A DNA stretch of 64,000 bases, from assembly GCA_025602905.1 (NCBI GenBank), contig JAHLKI010000036.1:62001-126000 (forward strand), written 5' to 3'. Positions within the stretch are counted from its first letter, which is position 1. Each line of letters opens with the position of its first letter. This stretch comes from Phlyctochytrium arcticum. Taxonomy: Eukaryota > Chytridiomycota > Chytridiomycetes > Chytridiales > Chytridiaceae. A program made the translations under genes and the position numbers. The notes beneath the pieces are model-generated. The model was given only the letters and a program-made list of their open reading frames with translations, ran no database searches and was not told the DNA's origin. This document shows positions 10,238 to 21,582 of the stretch, piece by piece.

Positions 10238-10852
10238 ATGGCCTTCATGTTCGACAACGACCTTTTCTTCAACGACCCCTTCTTCCGTGAGGCCTATGCC
10301 CGCTCCAGGGCCTACAACCCCATGCATGCATTCACCGCCGATTGGACCGACCTTCCATCTTCCTCCTCCCGCAAGCAACACCAAAAGTGCATTGGCGGCA
10401 ACGACAACGCCTGCAGCGGTTCCTCGAGTGACGGCGCCAACACCGACAACAACAACAAGCAAGTTTCCTCTACTCGTTCCAACAACTCCCCATTCGGCGT
10501 GCTCTCTTCCTTTGCCCGATCACCCAAACTCGACTTGACCGAAAGCCCCAACTCCTACACCGTCCGTGCCGATCTTCCCGGCCTTTCCAAGTCCGACGTC
10601 CGCATCCATGTTGAAGACGACAACCAAACTCTGGTACTCGAAGGCGAACGCAAGACTGAACACGAAGAAAAGACAGATCGCCGCCATGTCATTGAGCGTT
10701 CATTCGGCCAGTTCCAGCGCAGGATCCGCCTACCCCCTGATGCCCAAGTGGACAGTGCCAAGGCCACCATGGAGAACGGAGTCTTGAAGATTGAGTTGGC
10801 CAAACGCGAACCGCCCAAGGAGGAGGGCCGTCGCCAGATTGTCGTCTCGTAG
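10238..10852 (+). CDS. Small heat-shock protein, HSP20/alpha-crystallin family
   Basis: ATP-independent holdase chaperone that forms oligomers and keeps unfolding proteins soluble in the cytosol. Intronless, 204 residues, as is common for heat-induced genes. The N-terminal arm is Phe-rich (FFNDPFF). A Ser/Asn-rich linker follows, then the alpha-crystallin domain at about residues 95-190 (PKLDLTESPNSYTVRADLPG, VIERSFGQFQRRIRLP, ENGVLKIELAK). A short basic tail contains the IVV motif that docks neighbouring subunits. The upstream heat-shock elements and TATA box agree with Hsf1 control. Confidence 0.93.
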   Translation: MAFMFDNDLFFNDPFFREAYARSRAYNPMHAFTADWTDLPSSSSRKQHQKCIGGNDNACSGSSSDGANTDNNNKQVSSTRSNNSPFGVLSSFARSPKLDLTESPNSYTVRADLPGLSKSDVRIHVEDDNQTLVLEGERKTEHEEKTDRRHVIERSFGQFQRRIRLPPDAQVDSAKATMENGVLKIELAKREPPKEEGRRQIVVS

Positions 10853-11348
10853 AAAGAGTTTCAGTAGTTTAGCCTTGCCGACCTTTGTATCAAGAAGAGT
10901 GAATTGATCGTATAGGAGATGTTTGTACTGTATGGACAGTTTTGATTCGTGTATTTTATTTTTTTCGCAATATACCACACCTGATTTTGATGATACTACA
11001 AATTGCTCCACAAAAATTCTAGCAGAAGTTCTGACCTTGGCCAGCGTGGGAGAGTAGTCGCAAAACACTCGTCGGGTACAGAATCCTCCAGAGTTACGAG
11101 TAGGGCACAACTCGACGCAAAAAGTATTTTCAAGACGCTTGAAAATGATTGAGATCGTGTTCAGGCAGGTGCAAGTGTTCAAATGGAGTGTTGGGGGAAG
11201 CTGTATATGTTCAAATTGTGTCAAAGCAGTACAAGATCATGAAAGTAGCATGATTTTGGTGAGAAAAGGGGTGGGTGAGGTCTGCGCTTTGCGACGAAGA
11301 TAGAAATCTTGAATTTTACCCTCAATCTGATAATTGCCCGCAGACAAG
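10853..11348. other. Intergenic region
   Basis: HSP20 3' flank and promoter of the next gene. No gene was seen. Confidence 0.5.
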
Positions 11349-12814
11349 ATGGCAGCTTCAGGCTCTGCTCGGTAGGTTTCCCACTGCTTGGTATGTCTTG
11401 TTCAGACCACGCAGGCACTAAAAACAATTGCCGATTCGATAGGGACTATATCGACTCCCGGAAAAAATTCGGTATGACTTGGTATGTCTTCACTCAGACC
11501 AATTTTTGTGTATATGTAATAGGAAGCTTACAGAAGATTAGGGACGACTTTGCGGCTATTAAAGCGAAAAAGGAGGATGGGGCATTCAATGAAGCCTCAA
11601 TGATCAAGGTTTGGGCTATCCCAACGATTGAGAAGGACATCGGCTTATTTGATTTTGTTGTCATACAGTACCGGCGACAACTGGATGAGGAGAGGGCGGC
11701 AAAGCTGGCAGCGCGAACCAAGAAGCCTAAAAAGGCTTCAAAAGACAAAGAAAAGGAGAAGGATGGGAAAAAGCACAAGAAGCGAAAGAAGGAAAAGGAG
11801 AAGAAAAGGAAGAGAAGGAAGCGGGACAGTAGCTCGAGTAGTGGCAGCGATAGTGATGACAGCAGTAGTGAAGGTGAAGGGAATGATAAGGAAGAAAGGG
11901 CTCGCAAGGCACGGCGGAGGAAGCGGGATACAAGCACGGAGATTAAGGCAGAGGAGGGTGAACGGGAAAGAAGTTCAAGCAGGGAGAAACCGAGCCGCCG
12001 AGGTGATTCGCGCGACCGAAATCCTCGCGGTCAAAGTAAGAGTAGTAGGGAAGACGACCAAAAAGATGAGAGACGTGATTCTTTCTCGGGGCAAAAGCGA
12101 GGGCTGGACCGGTATGTCCCTCCGCCCCGCAACAGTCGCAGCCAATCTCCTCCTCGCCGTAGGGCCGACAGATATAGGACTTCAAGTCGAAGTCGAAGCC
12201 GTAGCCGGTCCCCACCCCGCCGAGGCGCTATCGACCGCTACGGTCCTTCATCACGATCACATCACAACGACCGTTATGCTGAAGAGGATCGCCGCACCCG
12301 CATTCCGCGCCGTTCCCGCTCTCCGTCTGCATCAAATAGTAAATCCCCCACCTCCCCGCCATCCAAAACCCGATCTCAACCTCGCTCAAGCCGCAAACGC
12401 AGCAGTTCTGATCTTGAGGAAGGCGAGATTGTTTCACAGGATGAAGATAATCTTAGCGCGCGATCACAGTCACCATCTCCGCAATCCCCAGTACTCAAAC
12501 CAACAGAGTCTCCAACGAAAGTGTCTGGTCATCACGATATATCCTCATCACCGCCCGAACCTGCCAAACGGTCCATATTGGAACGCCTTGGCAATCGAGT
12601 GCGAAGTTCTTCTCCCGATCCCGCCATTCCTCAGTCCCAGGACGCGGAAAAGCATGAGAAGAACGATGACAACGAAACCGATTTGCGAAGGCGTCTTGGC
12701 AAACGCGCCAGAACTTCATCTGTCGATCCGGATGAACAAGCCATACCGGATCTCCAATCGGAGGAAACTCCCACTGTCAGCAGCCCACGTCGTTCACCTT
12801 CTCCCGACTCATAG
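11349..12814 (+). CDS. Arg/Ser-rich (RS-domain) protein, putative splicing-associated
   Basis: Three exons, 11349-11371, 11443-11471 and 11523-12814, give 447 residues with phase kept at both joins (AASGSARDYIDSRKKFGSLQK). The N-terminal 75 residues look like a small folded segment (RDDFAAIKAKKEDGAFNEAS). Next comes a Lys/Glu-rich highly charged stretch, then a long RS domain with SRSRSRSRSPP runs and repeated RSPSPSP-like words. Near the C terminus the pattern RLG-x-R-x-R-x-SS-x-DP occurs twice. RS domains mark nuclear-speckle and spliceosome-associated proteins phosphorylated by SRPK/CLK kinases. No RRM, PWI or zinc finger was found, so the exact family is unassigned. An earlier donor at 11482 would create a stop, which is why 11472 was chosen. 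Confidence 0.7.
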
Positions 12815-13114
12815 GAGCTGGCATTGCAAGTAATCTCACATTTTCCTTTCCACCAAACAAGGTTGAAACTCCTCGTCCTAAGAGTCATTCCCTTATTGAA
12901 GGAGACAGGGATATATCACCAATAAAGGTGAAGTCTGATTAGAGGATCTATCCCTCCATTTCTGTGCAGTATAAATGTAATTTCGTATTTCATGCTGAAA
13001 AAATGCTTTGTGTACTCCATGTTTACGGATCACTGACGCCGCCGTATGATCATCAAAACCGTCCAATGACAACTTTGGGCAAAACTAACATTAATGCTGG
13101 CAATACAATAACCT

Positions 13115-13476
13115 ATGCCGCGATCATCACTTGCTTCATCGCCCCTTCTGCCCCATTACCAGACGTCCCACTCGCAAAATCAACCACAACCGTTCACACC
13201 GCCCACTGTCCGTCGTCGACGCTTCCACAAACGTTCTGAACCATTGCGTAGTGGTGGATTGACGAGCTGTATTGTAATTCAGGTCTGGACATATATCAAG
13301 TTTGCATCAGAGTGTTCTATATTGTAATGCGGTGTCACTTCAGGTGGTAATTTTCGCAATAATCTTCATGGGTGCAGCCTTCGTACTTTATCAGGTATGT
13401 CGCTGAAACTCTGAGCGCTGCGACTGATGCTGAACTCTACCCGTAGGTGTATGTCGACGATCGTCGGCGAAGTTGA
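13115..13476 (+). CDS. Small single-pass membrane protein, 82 residues
   Basis: Exons 13115-13282, 13344-13394 and 13447-13476, all phase 0. The N-terminal half is polar with a basic patch (VRRRRFHKRSE). It leads into one hydrophobic helix (GLTSCIVIQVVIFAIIFMGA) and ends VLYQVYVDDRRRS. The helix is built across an intron, which argues that the splice is real because unspliced reading breaks it. The first donor (GTCTGG) is weak. It could be a tail-anchored or small organellar membrane protein; no family is claimed. Confidence 0.55.
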
Positions 13477-13747
13477 ATGATAAATAAGGAAGGATTTTGC
13501 TGAGCTCCGAATCATGCTTTGTACCAGTTTTCGAAATACTGCGTTCCTGTACAATATTATAGATAGTAGTTTACATATTCTAAAAAGATAGGAGATGTTT
13601 CGGATTTGGATTGACGGTTGGGGTAGGGGGATGTCGTGGGGGAGGTTAATATCAGCCAATGACTCAACGTAGAGTGAGTTAGCATGGAGTTCCACAAGTC
13701 CTCAAAGAGAAAGGAGTTGATAGGTTGGCAAACATTGCCAAGGTGAG

Positions 13748-14558
13748 TCAGACTTCAACATGCGTCTTCCATAGGCCATCGTTTAGGTAATGCGCAACCT
13801 CCACCCCAATGTTTTTGTTAATCTTTTTTCTAAATGGCAGAACATGTATTAGTACATGCTCCAAAAATCAGAATGAGCGGCCTTCCCACTCACATATCTG
13901 CTGTGCTCATCTTTAGTATTCCAACCGCCAAAGCATGGTCTTTGCCCTCAGCCATGATTGCAACAGGTGTTTCCGCTGGAAGGTCCGTTTCCATTCGAGC
14001 CCCCTTAGAGGTCAATCCAGGGCACATAATGTTGGCACCGCCCAACACGAACTTGATGGCACCGCGATCTACTTGAACCGAGGGCATGATGTCGGGGTCT
14101 AGATATGGATAGGTTAAGATGAGATATCGAATGGGAGTTGGATGGGTAACTTGATCCGTACATTTCTGAAGAACATGGAGAAGGGGATAGTATGGGCCGT
14201 CGTGGTGGTTGAAAAAGAGAACTTTGTCCTGTTGCATGACCAAGTTGATTCGGTCATGGCTAATGGAAATAAACAAAAGGTTTAGTATACCAAGTCTACC
14301 AGGGTGGTTAAGCGGCATGAAAGCACCATCACCCACCACTTGACAAGAATCAATGGTTCCTTCTTTGGCAATAGCTCCTCGGCATATGTGTTCAAAGCAG
14401 GGTATTGTTCCAAAATGCTTGCCCTAATTCCTCGCTGAACTGACGACTTGACTTTGGACTTTGTCGATATGTCCTCCTTTGGTGTAAACCTGCATAAACA
14501 ATGTTTAGGCTCTCTTCACTTCGTGGCTCAATGTGTTGACGGCTTACTTCTTGAACAT
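13748..14558 (-). CDS. TMA20: Tma20/MCT-1 (MCTS1) translation factor with PUA domain
   Basis: Works with Tma22/DENR to remove deacylated tRNA from 40S subunits during recycling and re-initiation. Five exons on the minus strand: 14548-14558, 14337-14489, 14162-14259, 13894-14098 and 13748-13829. All phases match and give 182 residues, the family size. The N-terminal MCT domain contains LLPKKEP and [19 protein letters not shown]. The PUA domain begins [20 protein letters not shown] and ends [17 protein letters not shown]. The fourth intron (14099-14161) is easily missed because it is open in frame; removing it restores the family sequence [13 protein letters not shown]. Expected to be cytosolic and ribosome-associated. 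Confidence 0.93.
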
Positions 14559-15020
14559 TGTAGTGGTTCTTTTGACGGAAATTGTACTGGAGACGCTCAA
14601 TTTCGGATTTCAAGATTTGGAACAGGTTGCGACAAGCATGACTGCGCCGCCGACATTGCACATTGTTTGCACGTCGTATAATCGATGTGTTTGTCAGAGG
14701 AGACGGACGGAAAGAAGGACTCGATATGAAAAGATCCGAGGGTAGAGGTGCCTCCGTCTGTATAATCAGCATGACCACGAAGCTTTTTCCGCCAAAAACC
14801 ATGATCTAGATGCAAACGACCGTAATTTGAAATTTTCTGAGAAACATTGACCGCTTTTGCAAATAAGTACAAATAAAATAACAGCGATTGAGAAGCAGGG
14901 CTACAGATTGCTTGAGGGTATGCATTTGTGTGAGTTGGCGGAACAAGGATGGGGTAGTACATGGTGTAAAAAGAACAGATGCGAAAAGTTCGTCAATGGA
15001 GGTGAGATGTTGTAGGAGTT
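14559..15020. other. Intergenic region
   Basis: Between the 3' end of the ferredoxin gene and the TMA20 start, both on the minus strand. An open minus-strand frame spans most of it but looks like no protein. Confidence 0.4.
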
Positions 15021-15717
15021 TCATCGCATCTTGTCATTCTGCAGGTTACGGGTCATGCTTGGCAATCTCACAGTAATCCCGTCCAAGTCTTTGGTCATCA
15101 CAACCTGACATCCCAACCGAGATCTACAATTACAAATAAACAAACTGAAGGCAAACGAAACGAGTGGAAAGTGGCATTCTTACGTCTCGGTTAGCCCAAA
15201 AGCCAGATCAAGCATGTCATTCTCTTCATCACTCGGTTCCTCCAACATGTCGTAGTGTTTTTCATCCACAATTACATGACATGTCGAACACGCCAAAGAC
15301 CCTTCGCAGGCTCCCTCAAGGTCAATGTCGTGGGCGTGGGCAAGATCTAAGAGGTTGTCCCCCTCTCGGGCAAGCACGGTTATGGAATCGTTCTCTGGTG
15401 TGATGTAGGTGACTTTGAGTCTAGAGAGGGAAAGTCAGCATTATTTCGTGCACATTATGACATACACATGCGCACCCTTCTCCTGGAGCAGGTTTGGCGA
15501 GTGTTTTGTGGTGGGATGGAATGGTAGAGTGGAATGGTCTTGACAACGCATATATGGGATATATGGTTGCTGTACGTCGTGCTGGTCGTGTGTTTGAAGA
15601 TCTGGCCAGACTGGTCGCAAAGCCAGTTGCGATCCCCCGCTGCTGCAATACCAGTCGCTGCACCATATTCGTCCTTCCGAGGCACCTCGCACCCCCAAAT
15701 CGCATTCCGCACTGCAT
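15021..15717 (-). CDS. YAH1: Mitochondrial [2Fe-2S] ferredoxin, adrenodoxin/Yah1 type
   Basis: Electron carrier of the mitochondrial matrix. It passes electrons from ferredoxin reductase to Fe-S cluster assembly (and heme A synthesis in yeast). Exons 15476-15717, 15184-15420 and 15021-15123 give 193 residues. The cluster ligands are Cys119, Cys125 and Cys128 in [10 protein letters not shown], plus Cys165 in RLGC, the adrenodoxin spacing. Acidic helix [14 protein letters not shown] is the usual partner-binding surface. The N terminus is Arg/Ser-rich with no acidic residues before the fold, typical of a mitochondrial presequence. Translation may instead begin at the in-frame ATG at 15666, which also leaves a good presequence. 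The C terminus ([16 protein letters not shown]) is family-typical. Confidence 0.92.
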
Positions 15718-16269
15718 TTTTGTACTGTTTAGCGTCGTCTTGGTCGTCTCAAAAGGCGGGCATTGCCGGGCAAACAGGTCGTCAAAGCCTGGGCGGAATT
15801 TGTGTCAAATTTTTGGTTCCAGCCAACAGCGCTGCGCAACATCTTCCCCAACATGAATGTCCAGTTCGATAAAAGCTGGAGGTCCTTACTTATAGACGAC
15901 AAATTCATGATGATCTATAAATCAAATGCTTGGTTTTCCGTGAAGGCCCGCAGGTGATATAATACATGTACCTCACACCGGCAGGTTCGGTGTACTCGAG
16001 ACTCGAGTACATAATGCGCGGGAAAATGCCTTGTTGGCAGTAAAATTGAACCCGAGAGCAGGTCAGCTTCGAAAATGCCAAGCTTGGTGGTAGAAAAATA
16101 AGGATAAGAGCCTATGACAACCAATTCTTCGATGCGTTTACTACGTTGAAGTCCTGCCGAGCCGCAGAACCAGCGGCTCTCTCCGACAACTCCGACGCGT
16201 TTTGGAACTCCACAGAGTCAACGACAAACAGATCGAGCGGCACTCATCGCGAGCAGAGCATCTCGAAAA
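15718..16269. other. Divergent intergenic region
   Basis: Between the ferredoxin (minus) and LIM (plus) genes. A 65-codon plus-strand frame at 15763-15957 looks somewhat protein-like but has no support. Otherwise probably promoters. Confidence 0.4.
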
Positions 16270-17161
16270 ATGGCTTCATATGGCGGTGCGCCCTCCTGTC
16301 CACGGTGCCTTCAATCGGTCTATCTAGCCGAACAAATTGCTGGACCTGGCGGTCTATGGCACAAGGCATGTTTAGCATGCAAGGTGGGTAAATCTTACTG
16401 CTTTGATCAATACGAGGTATACTCAGGTTTGCCAAACTAGAATTGTAAGAAAAGGCTAGACTCTACGAGTTTGACTGAGCGTGACAAGGAAGCTTACTGC
16501 AAAAACTGTTATGCCAAAATGTTTGGTCCAAAAGGTCAGACATTTTGACATGCATCAAGAGTTCCCATCTGATGTATATTTTCAATCAGGATACGGCTTT
16601 GGGTCCGGCGCAGGCGTGCTCTCTACCGGAGATGGCTCGCAACCTTCTACACCCCAGTACTCCCCGTCTACCTCCATGTCATCCTTTCCTGCCCAATCTC
16701 CCCGTGGAAGCTTTTCCTCACGAGGATCTGTAACAAGTCCAACATCGCCTTCCGTGTCAAAGCCCCGCTTTGGTGGATCAGAAACTTGTGTGAAATGCAA
16801 CAAGGCCGTCTACTTTGCTGAGCAGGTATGGTTTACAGTCTGACTATAAACTCGACAGAAACTCAATTTGAGACATTTTTTCAGGTCATTGGCCCGCAGT
16901 CTACCAAATACCACAAAATGTGCTTCAGATGTAACTCATGTAATAAGATGTTGGACTCTACAACCATGGCTGAGCGAGAGGGGGTCATCTACTGCAGGGC
17001 ATGTCACTCCAAGCAATTTGGGCCAAAGGTACAATTTCCTGTAATTATATTGTCAAAGCTGGAAATAACCGGACCATTTTGCATAGGGGTACGGGTTTGC
17101 CGGGGGAGCGGCTGGTTTGTCTACTGAATCGCTTGATTCTGACAAGAATATTAGTACTTGA
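16270..17161 (+). CDS. Two-LIM-domain protein, CRP/CSRP-like
   Basis: Cysteine- and glycine-rich-protein-type LIM protein, in animals an actin-bundling adaptor and transcription cofactor. Five exons, 16270-16383, 16441-16534, 16590-16825, 16885-17028 and 17087-17161, give 220 residues. LIM1 (about residues 10-65) has [14 protein letters not shown] and YCKNCY. LIM2 (about 136-190) has [14 protein letters not shown] and YCRACH. Each is followed by GPKGYGF and a Gly-rich stretch, the hallmark of CRP proteins. A 50-residue Ser/Pro linker separates the domains. The two halves share an intron position (after GPK), consistent with an old internal duplication. Likely cytoskeletal. Confidence 0.9.
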
Positions 17162-17356
17162 GGGACATTTGTCCTTCAGTTTTGTTTCCTGCCCTAATGA
17201 AACATCTGTCACAAAACCAAACTGTTACGCGTCAATACGAACGACAATGTAGATTCTACGAAAAATATGCAATAAATAAGGATTTAACTATACGCTACGT
17301 TGATGGCTACAACTAGAGAACTTGATATGTTTCAATCATAGGCAGTTCAGTCAAAA

Positions 17357-20300
17357 CTATAAGTACAGACTGCCAGCAAAGACGATATCACGCTTGATTT
17401 TGTTGATGCCTGTACAGAGGGAAACGATCGTAAGTATTCAAATCCATTGGGCCGTCAGCTAGACAAAAAAGTACCTTCAGCAAATTTGTTTTCCAGCTCA
17501 GTGTTTCCAATACTTTTCGCGGCGGTCACCATCTGCCGCAGCAACTCTTCCAATCGACGCATCGATCGGATGATGCTTCCTTCGAATACGTCGGTCATTT
17601 TGCAGATTTGGGCAAACTTGGCCCCTTGGCACCACGCATACACTACGTCCATGAGCTCAGGACGGAAGGACTGGACATATTCTTCCTCGTCAATGAGAAG
17701 TTTCGACTCTTGCGATACACGAGCAATGCGGCGTGCAGATTCTCGCATAATTCGTAAAGGCCCAGCGAGCTCTTCATTCATGCGCGGTTGTGTTTCAGTC
17801 ACCTAAAGGACAAGATTGGGATTAAAACCCTTTCAACGGTGGTAGATACAGATGTAGGTCTTACCTTCTCCTGGAAACAGAAGCAACTCAAAAGAGAAAC
17901 GACCTGCTCTACAGACAACTCGTTGAAAGCGCCGTTGAATATCATCTCAGTGAGCAATAATTCATCTCCAGCGGAAATCTCACACGCCACACGTCCCTTC
18001 ATCTCAATCACATCGGCAGCCGTCGTGTAACCCAATCGGCGCAACACACGACGACGACATTTCAATTCGTCCAGTTGAACGACGCTTTCAGTCGCTTGCA
18101 CCTTTCGTTTGACATCCTTGACTTGTTCAATAAGTTTGACTTTCGAGAGGTATTGGTTGTAGAGCTCTGGCAGCTCTGGCGTGTTGTGCAATGGATTTTC
18201 AAGAAGACGCTTTTCGAGTAGCTCGACCTTCTTCAACAGTTTCTTGAATCCATCGTCTGTAATTTTCATGTCTTCGACAGGGTCCAACATCGGCACGCCT
18301 TCTGCGAATCGCTTTCCAACCTCGCGAATTGTTTTTAGCAACTGGTAGCGACTTTCCGCCGGCTGGAGATCCTTGGGAATGTACACACGTACACTGCTTA
18401 GACCGTTGACGACGTCGAGTGAACATGGTACAACAATCATGTCTCCTTTCTCTACTCCTGGTGGGCATGGTTTGGGGAACTTTGTCCCGGGTTCGGTTCC
18501 AGGCGCGCAATGCAGCACAATGTCCACGACGATTTTCGGTGGGGGAGGAAGGGCAGTCATGTCATTACCCTTCATTTTCGTAACCGTCTTTTGGAATGTC
18601 ACGATGACACCCCAGCCAAAATCGTAGTCCTCTGGAGAATGGCTCGCATCTGGTGGGTCCATTCGCACTCGGACCAGTCGACCAGGTTGTAAGAAAGCCA
18701 GACAATGTTGGGGGTGATTGAGAACATCGCGGATATCTTTGTTGTATTGGTCAAGTTGAGTTCGAATGTTGAAATACTCAGAGACCGCCTGCTCATTAGG
18801 AATTTCCAATTCTTCCAAACGCCGTTCGTAAACTTCCATCTCGCGCTGAAGCTCTGGTATAGAGGCGCAAGCTTGAAATTGGATAAAACTTCGATCAAGG
18901 ATGTACTCCGGACTGATTCCTTCAATGCGCATCAAATTGATAATCATAGCATACGTAAGGTGAAATGCCGAGTTCAGAGGATCGGAGACACCCTTCAACA
19001 TGGATTTGGCTATCTCGGGTTCCATCTTCTCGTCGATCATGAGGATTACGATACCTCGATCATCCTTTCCACGCCGACCAGCTCGTCCACTCATCTGGAT
19101 GTACTCTCCACCACCCAGGTATCGCTGCTCTTTGCCGTCGAATTTCCGAACAGATGTGAAAACAACAGTCTTGGCCGGCATGTTCAAACCAATGGAGAAG
19201 GTTTCTGTTGCAAACAAAACCTTGATAAGACCCTCTTGAAACAGAATTTCAATGACCTCCTTCAAAATTGGTAGCAGTCCAGAGTGATGTATCCCAATTC
19301 CTCTTCGCAGTAAGGGTAAGAGATGCTCGATTTGTGGCAAATGCCGATCATCCTCGCTCAGAGACGCAATGGCATTTGCAAAAATACCATCAACTAGTGC
19401 CTTTTCGTCATCGGTCGTAAAGCTCAGCTTTGAAATGATCAGGGCATTGGATTCGCACTCGCGTTTGGAAAAGGAGAAAATGATGACTGGATGATATTGC
19501 TTCGCCATAATCATTCGCACAATCTTGTAAAGATCCGAAATTCCTTTGGTGCTCATTTCTTTTCTGCCTCCTCCCCGACGACCAGTTCCACCCCCTCGTG
19601 GCTTGTCTTCCTTCCCAGCACCAAGCGATGCGATAGCCTTTTGGAAGTTGTCCTCCCGGAAAACACTCTTTTCATCGACGGCCAAATGAATGCCATCGCC
19701 GCCGGCAGGGAACAGATAATGTTGAAGGGGTGTTGGTCGGAAGTCCGTATAAACAACATGACATGGCTGACCATGAATTTTACAAATCCATTCCGCGAAT
19801 TGCATAGCATTGGGAATGGTGGCAGACAGGAACACAAAGTGGACCTTGTCGGGCAACAGAATAATGGTCTCCTCCCAAACCACACCACGAGCCTTGTCTC
19901 GCATGTAATGTACTTCATCGAATACAATCCAGGCAACTTCACGAATGACCTCACTGCCTCGGTACAACATGGAACGCAAAATCTCCGTCGTCATGACCAA
20001 GCATCCAGCAGTCGGGTTGATGGTAACATCTCCCGTCATAAGGCCTACATCTCCAAATTCCTGCAGCAGCTCTCGATATTTTTGATTTGAAAGCGCCTAC
20101 AACAGACAAGTCAAGTGTTAATTTTGATTCAATGGATAACGAGAAGTGAGCTGAGCCTACCTTGATAGGACTGGTGTAAATAACTCGCTGTTTATTCTTC
20201 AAACTTTGCGCAATGGCGTATTCAGCTACGACGGTTTTACCGGCACTGGTGTGAGCAGCTACAAGTACAGACTCGTGTCGCTCTATACTGTGAATAGCAG

Positions 20301-20835
20301 CCTGTTGGAAAGGATCAAGGACGAAAGGGTAGACGCGGGCAGGCTCGGCGGGGGAAACGTGTTGTGAGAGAGGAATGTAGTTGTAATTGGGCGGGAGGGC
20401 AACTTGGTGACGAACTTGATGCTTGATCACCAGATGTTCTTTACCATCCGCACCTACTGTTGTTGTTGACCCATTTGCAGGTGTCGTTCCGGAGGCGGTT
20501 GCCGCTCCGGGTAGAGGTGTAGTTTCTCCAAGTCCACCACCAGTGACTGTAAACTCTTTCTCAACGCTCACTTCGGTCGCATCCACTACAAGTGGACGGT
20601 ACTCCGACGCAATAACTTTCCGGTAATTCTCTCCTTTCCCCAGCTTTGGCTTCTTTCCACGACTATCAACTTCCATAGGCGAGCCATTCTCCTCTGTGTT
20701 GTGATCAGTTCCAGCTAGTCCGTCTCGGCTTCTTTTCGTCAACAGAGTTGGATTTATCACTATTTGCGGCAAGTTTTCGGGATCTTCTTCTTCATCGAAG
20801 AGATCAAAGACATCGTCGGCATTCCCGGAAAACAT
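17357..20835 (-). CDS. MTR4: Mtr4 exosome RNA helicase
   Basis: Ski2-like DExH helicase that unwinds RNA for the nuclear exosome, within TRAMP-type complexes, in rRNA processing and RNA surveillance. Four exons on the minus strand: 20161-20835, 17865-20096, 17475-17802 and 17357-17409, giving 1,095 residues, as expected for Mtr4. Motif I is AHTSAGKT at 194-201, motif II DEVH at 285-288, motif III SATIPNA and motif [12 protein letters not shown]. The arch/KOW insertion follows the winged helix ([13 protein letters not shown]), and the protein ends in the family tail [12 protein letters not shown]. The N terminus ([14 protein letters not shown]) is acidic and differs from yeast, but a short motif of this kind is common. 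Ski2 lacks this tail, so Mtr4 is preferred over Ski2. The last exon is only 53 bases. Confidence 0.95.
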
Positions 20836-21580
20836 GTTTCCACCGGGGGGCGTTCAGGATTGCAAAATGCAAAAGAGCTTCGCATGAGCTTGGCAAAACT
20901 CGCCAGCTCTTGATTTTCCCATTATCTTCCCAAAAAGGACAAATGACAGTCGCATTGCAACCACCGTTCAACCGAACCCAAATTTCCCACACAAACTTCA
21001 AGAGTTTTGACCTCCGTAAATTGCCTATTAGAGAACCTCTGCGTTGGTGAGCTTTGAGGCGTTTTGGAAATGTTTGTGGGGGACGGCGACTACAAAACCG
21101 TGGTGAAGATCCTTGTTCTTTTTATGAACGCCTACGGCCAATCGCCTTCTTTTTACAAGTGGGGAGTCCATTTAGCGACACCCTTCTACAACAGTAGCAG
21201 CCCTTGATCAGTGATGTACTGGTCATAGTCAAAATGTCTTCCTTTCGCTAGTGATTAGTTGTGGTGATTAACATAGTCTGAAGCTAGATTTACGTTCTGT
21301 ATATCACAGCAATACTCTCTGTAATTCATTTCACTTTGAACGAACAGCGGCATATTCATTACGGATTCTCAAATCTGCCGGGTCAAGTGCCGGCCTGAGC
21401 AGTGGCAGCCGGTCGTCATACATTTTTCTAAGAAACATCGTTGACCCTCACGAGTGTCTTGGGGCGTAATTCCCCGAAAAGCCTTATATAACTCTATGGG
21501 GTGGCCGAGTTCCCCAGTAGTCCTTTCAATTTTTAGCAATCCTTGCTATCACATCTCTTCCCGACCATCTAACAAAAATG
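20836..21580. other. Intergenic region
   Basis: Upstream of MTR4. No recognisable gene; start of the accessory island. Confidence 0.45.
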
Positions 21581-21582
21581 AC

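Noticed and set aside
15763..15957. Plus-strand ORF of 64 residues between ferredoxin and LIM genes
   Set aside because: Reads somewhat like protein, but a minus-strand frame over the same DNA is equally plausible and neither has splice or family support.
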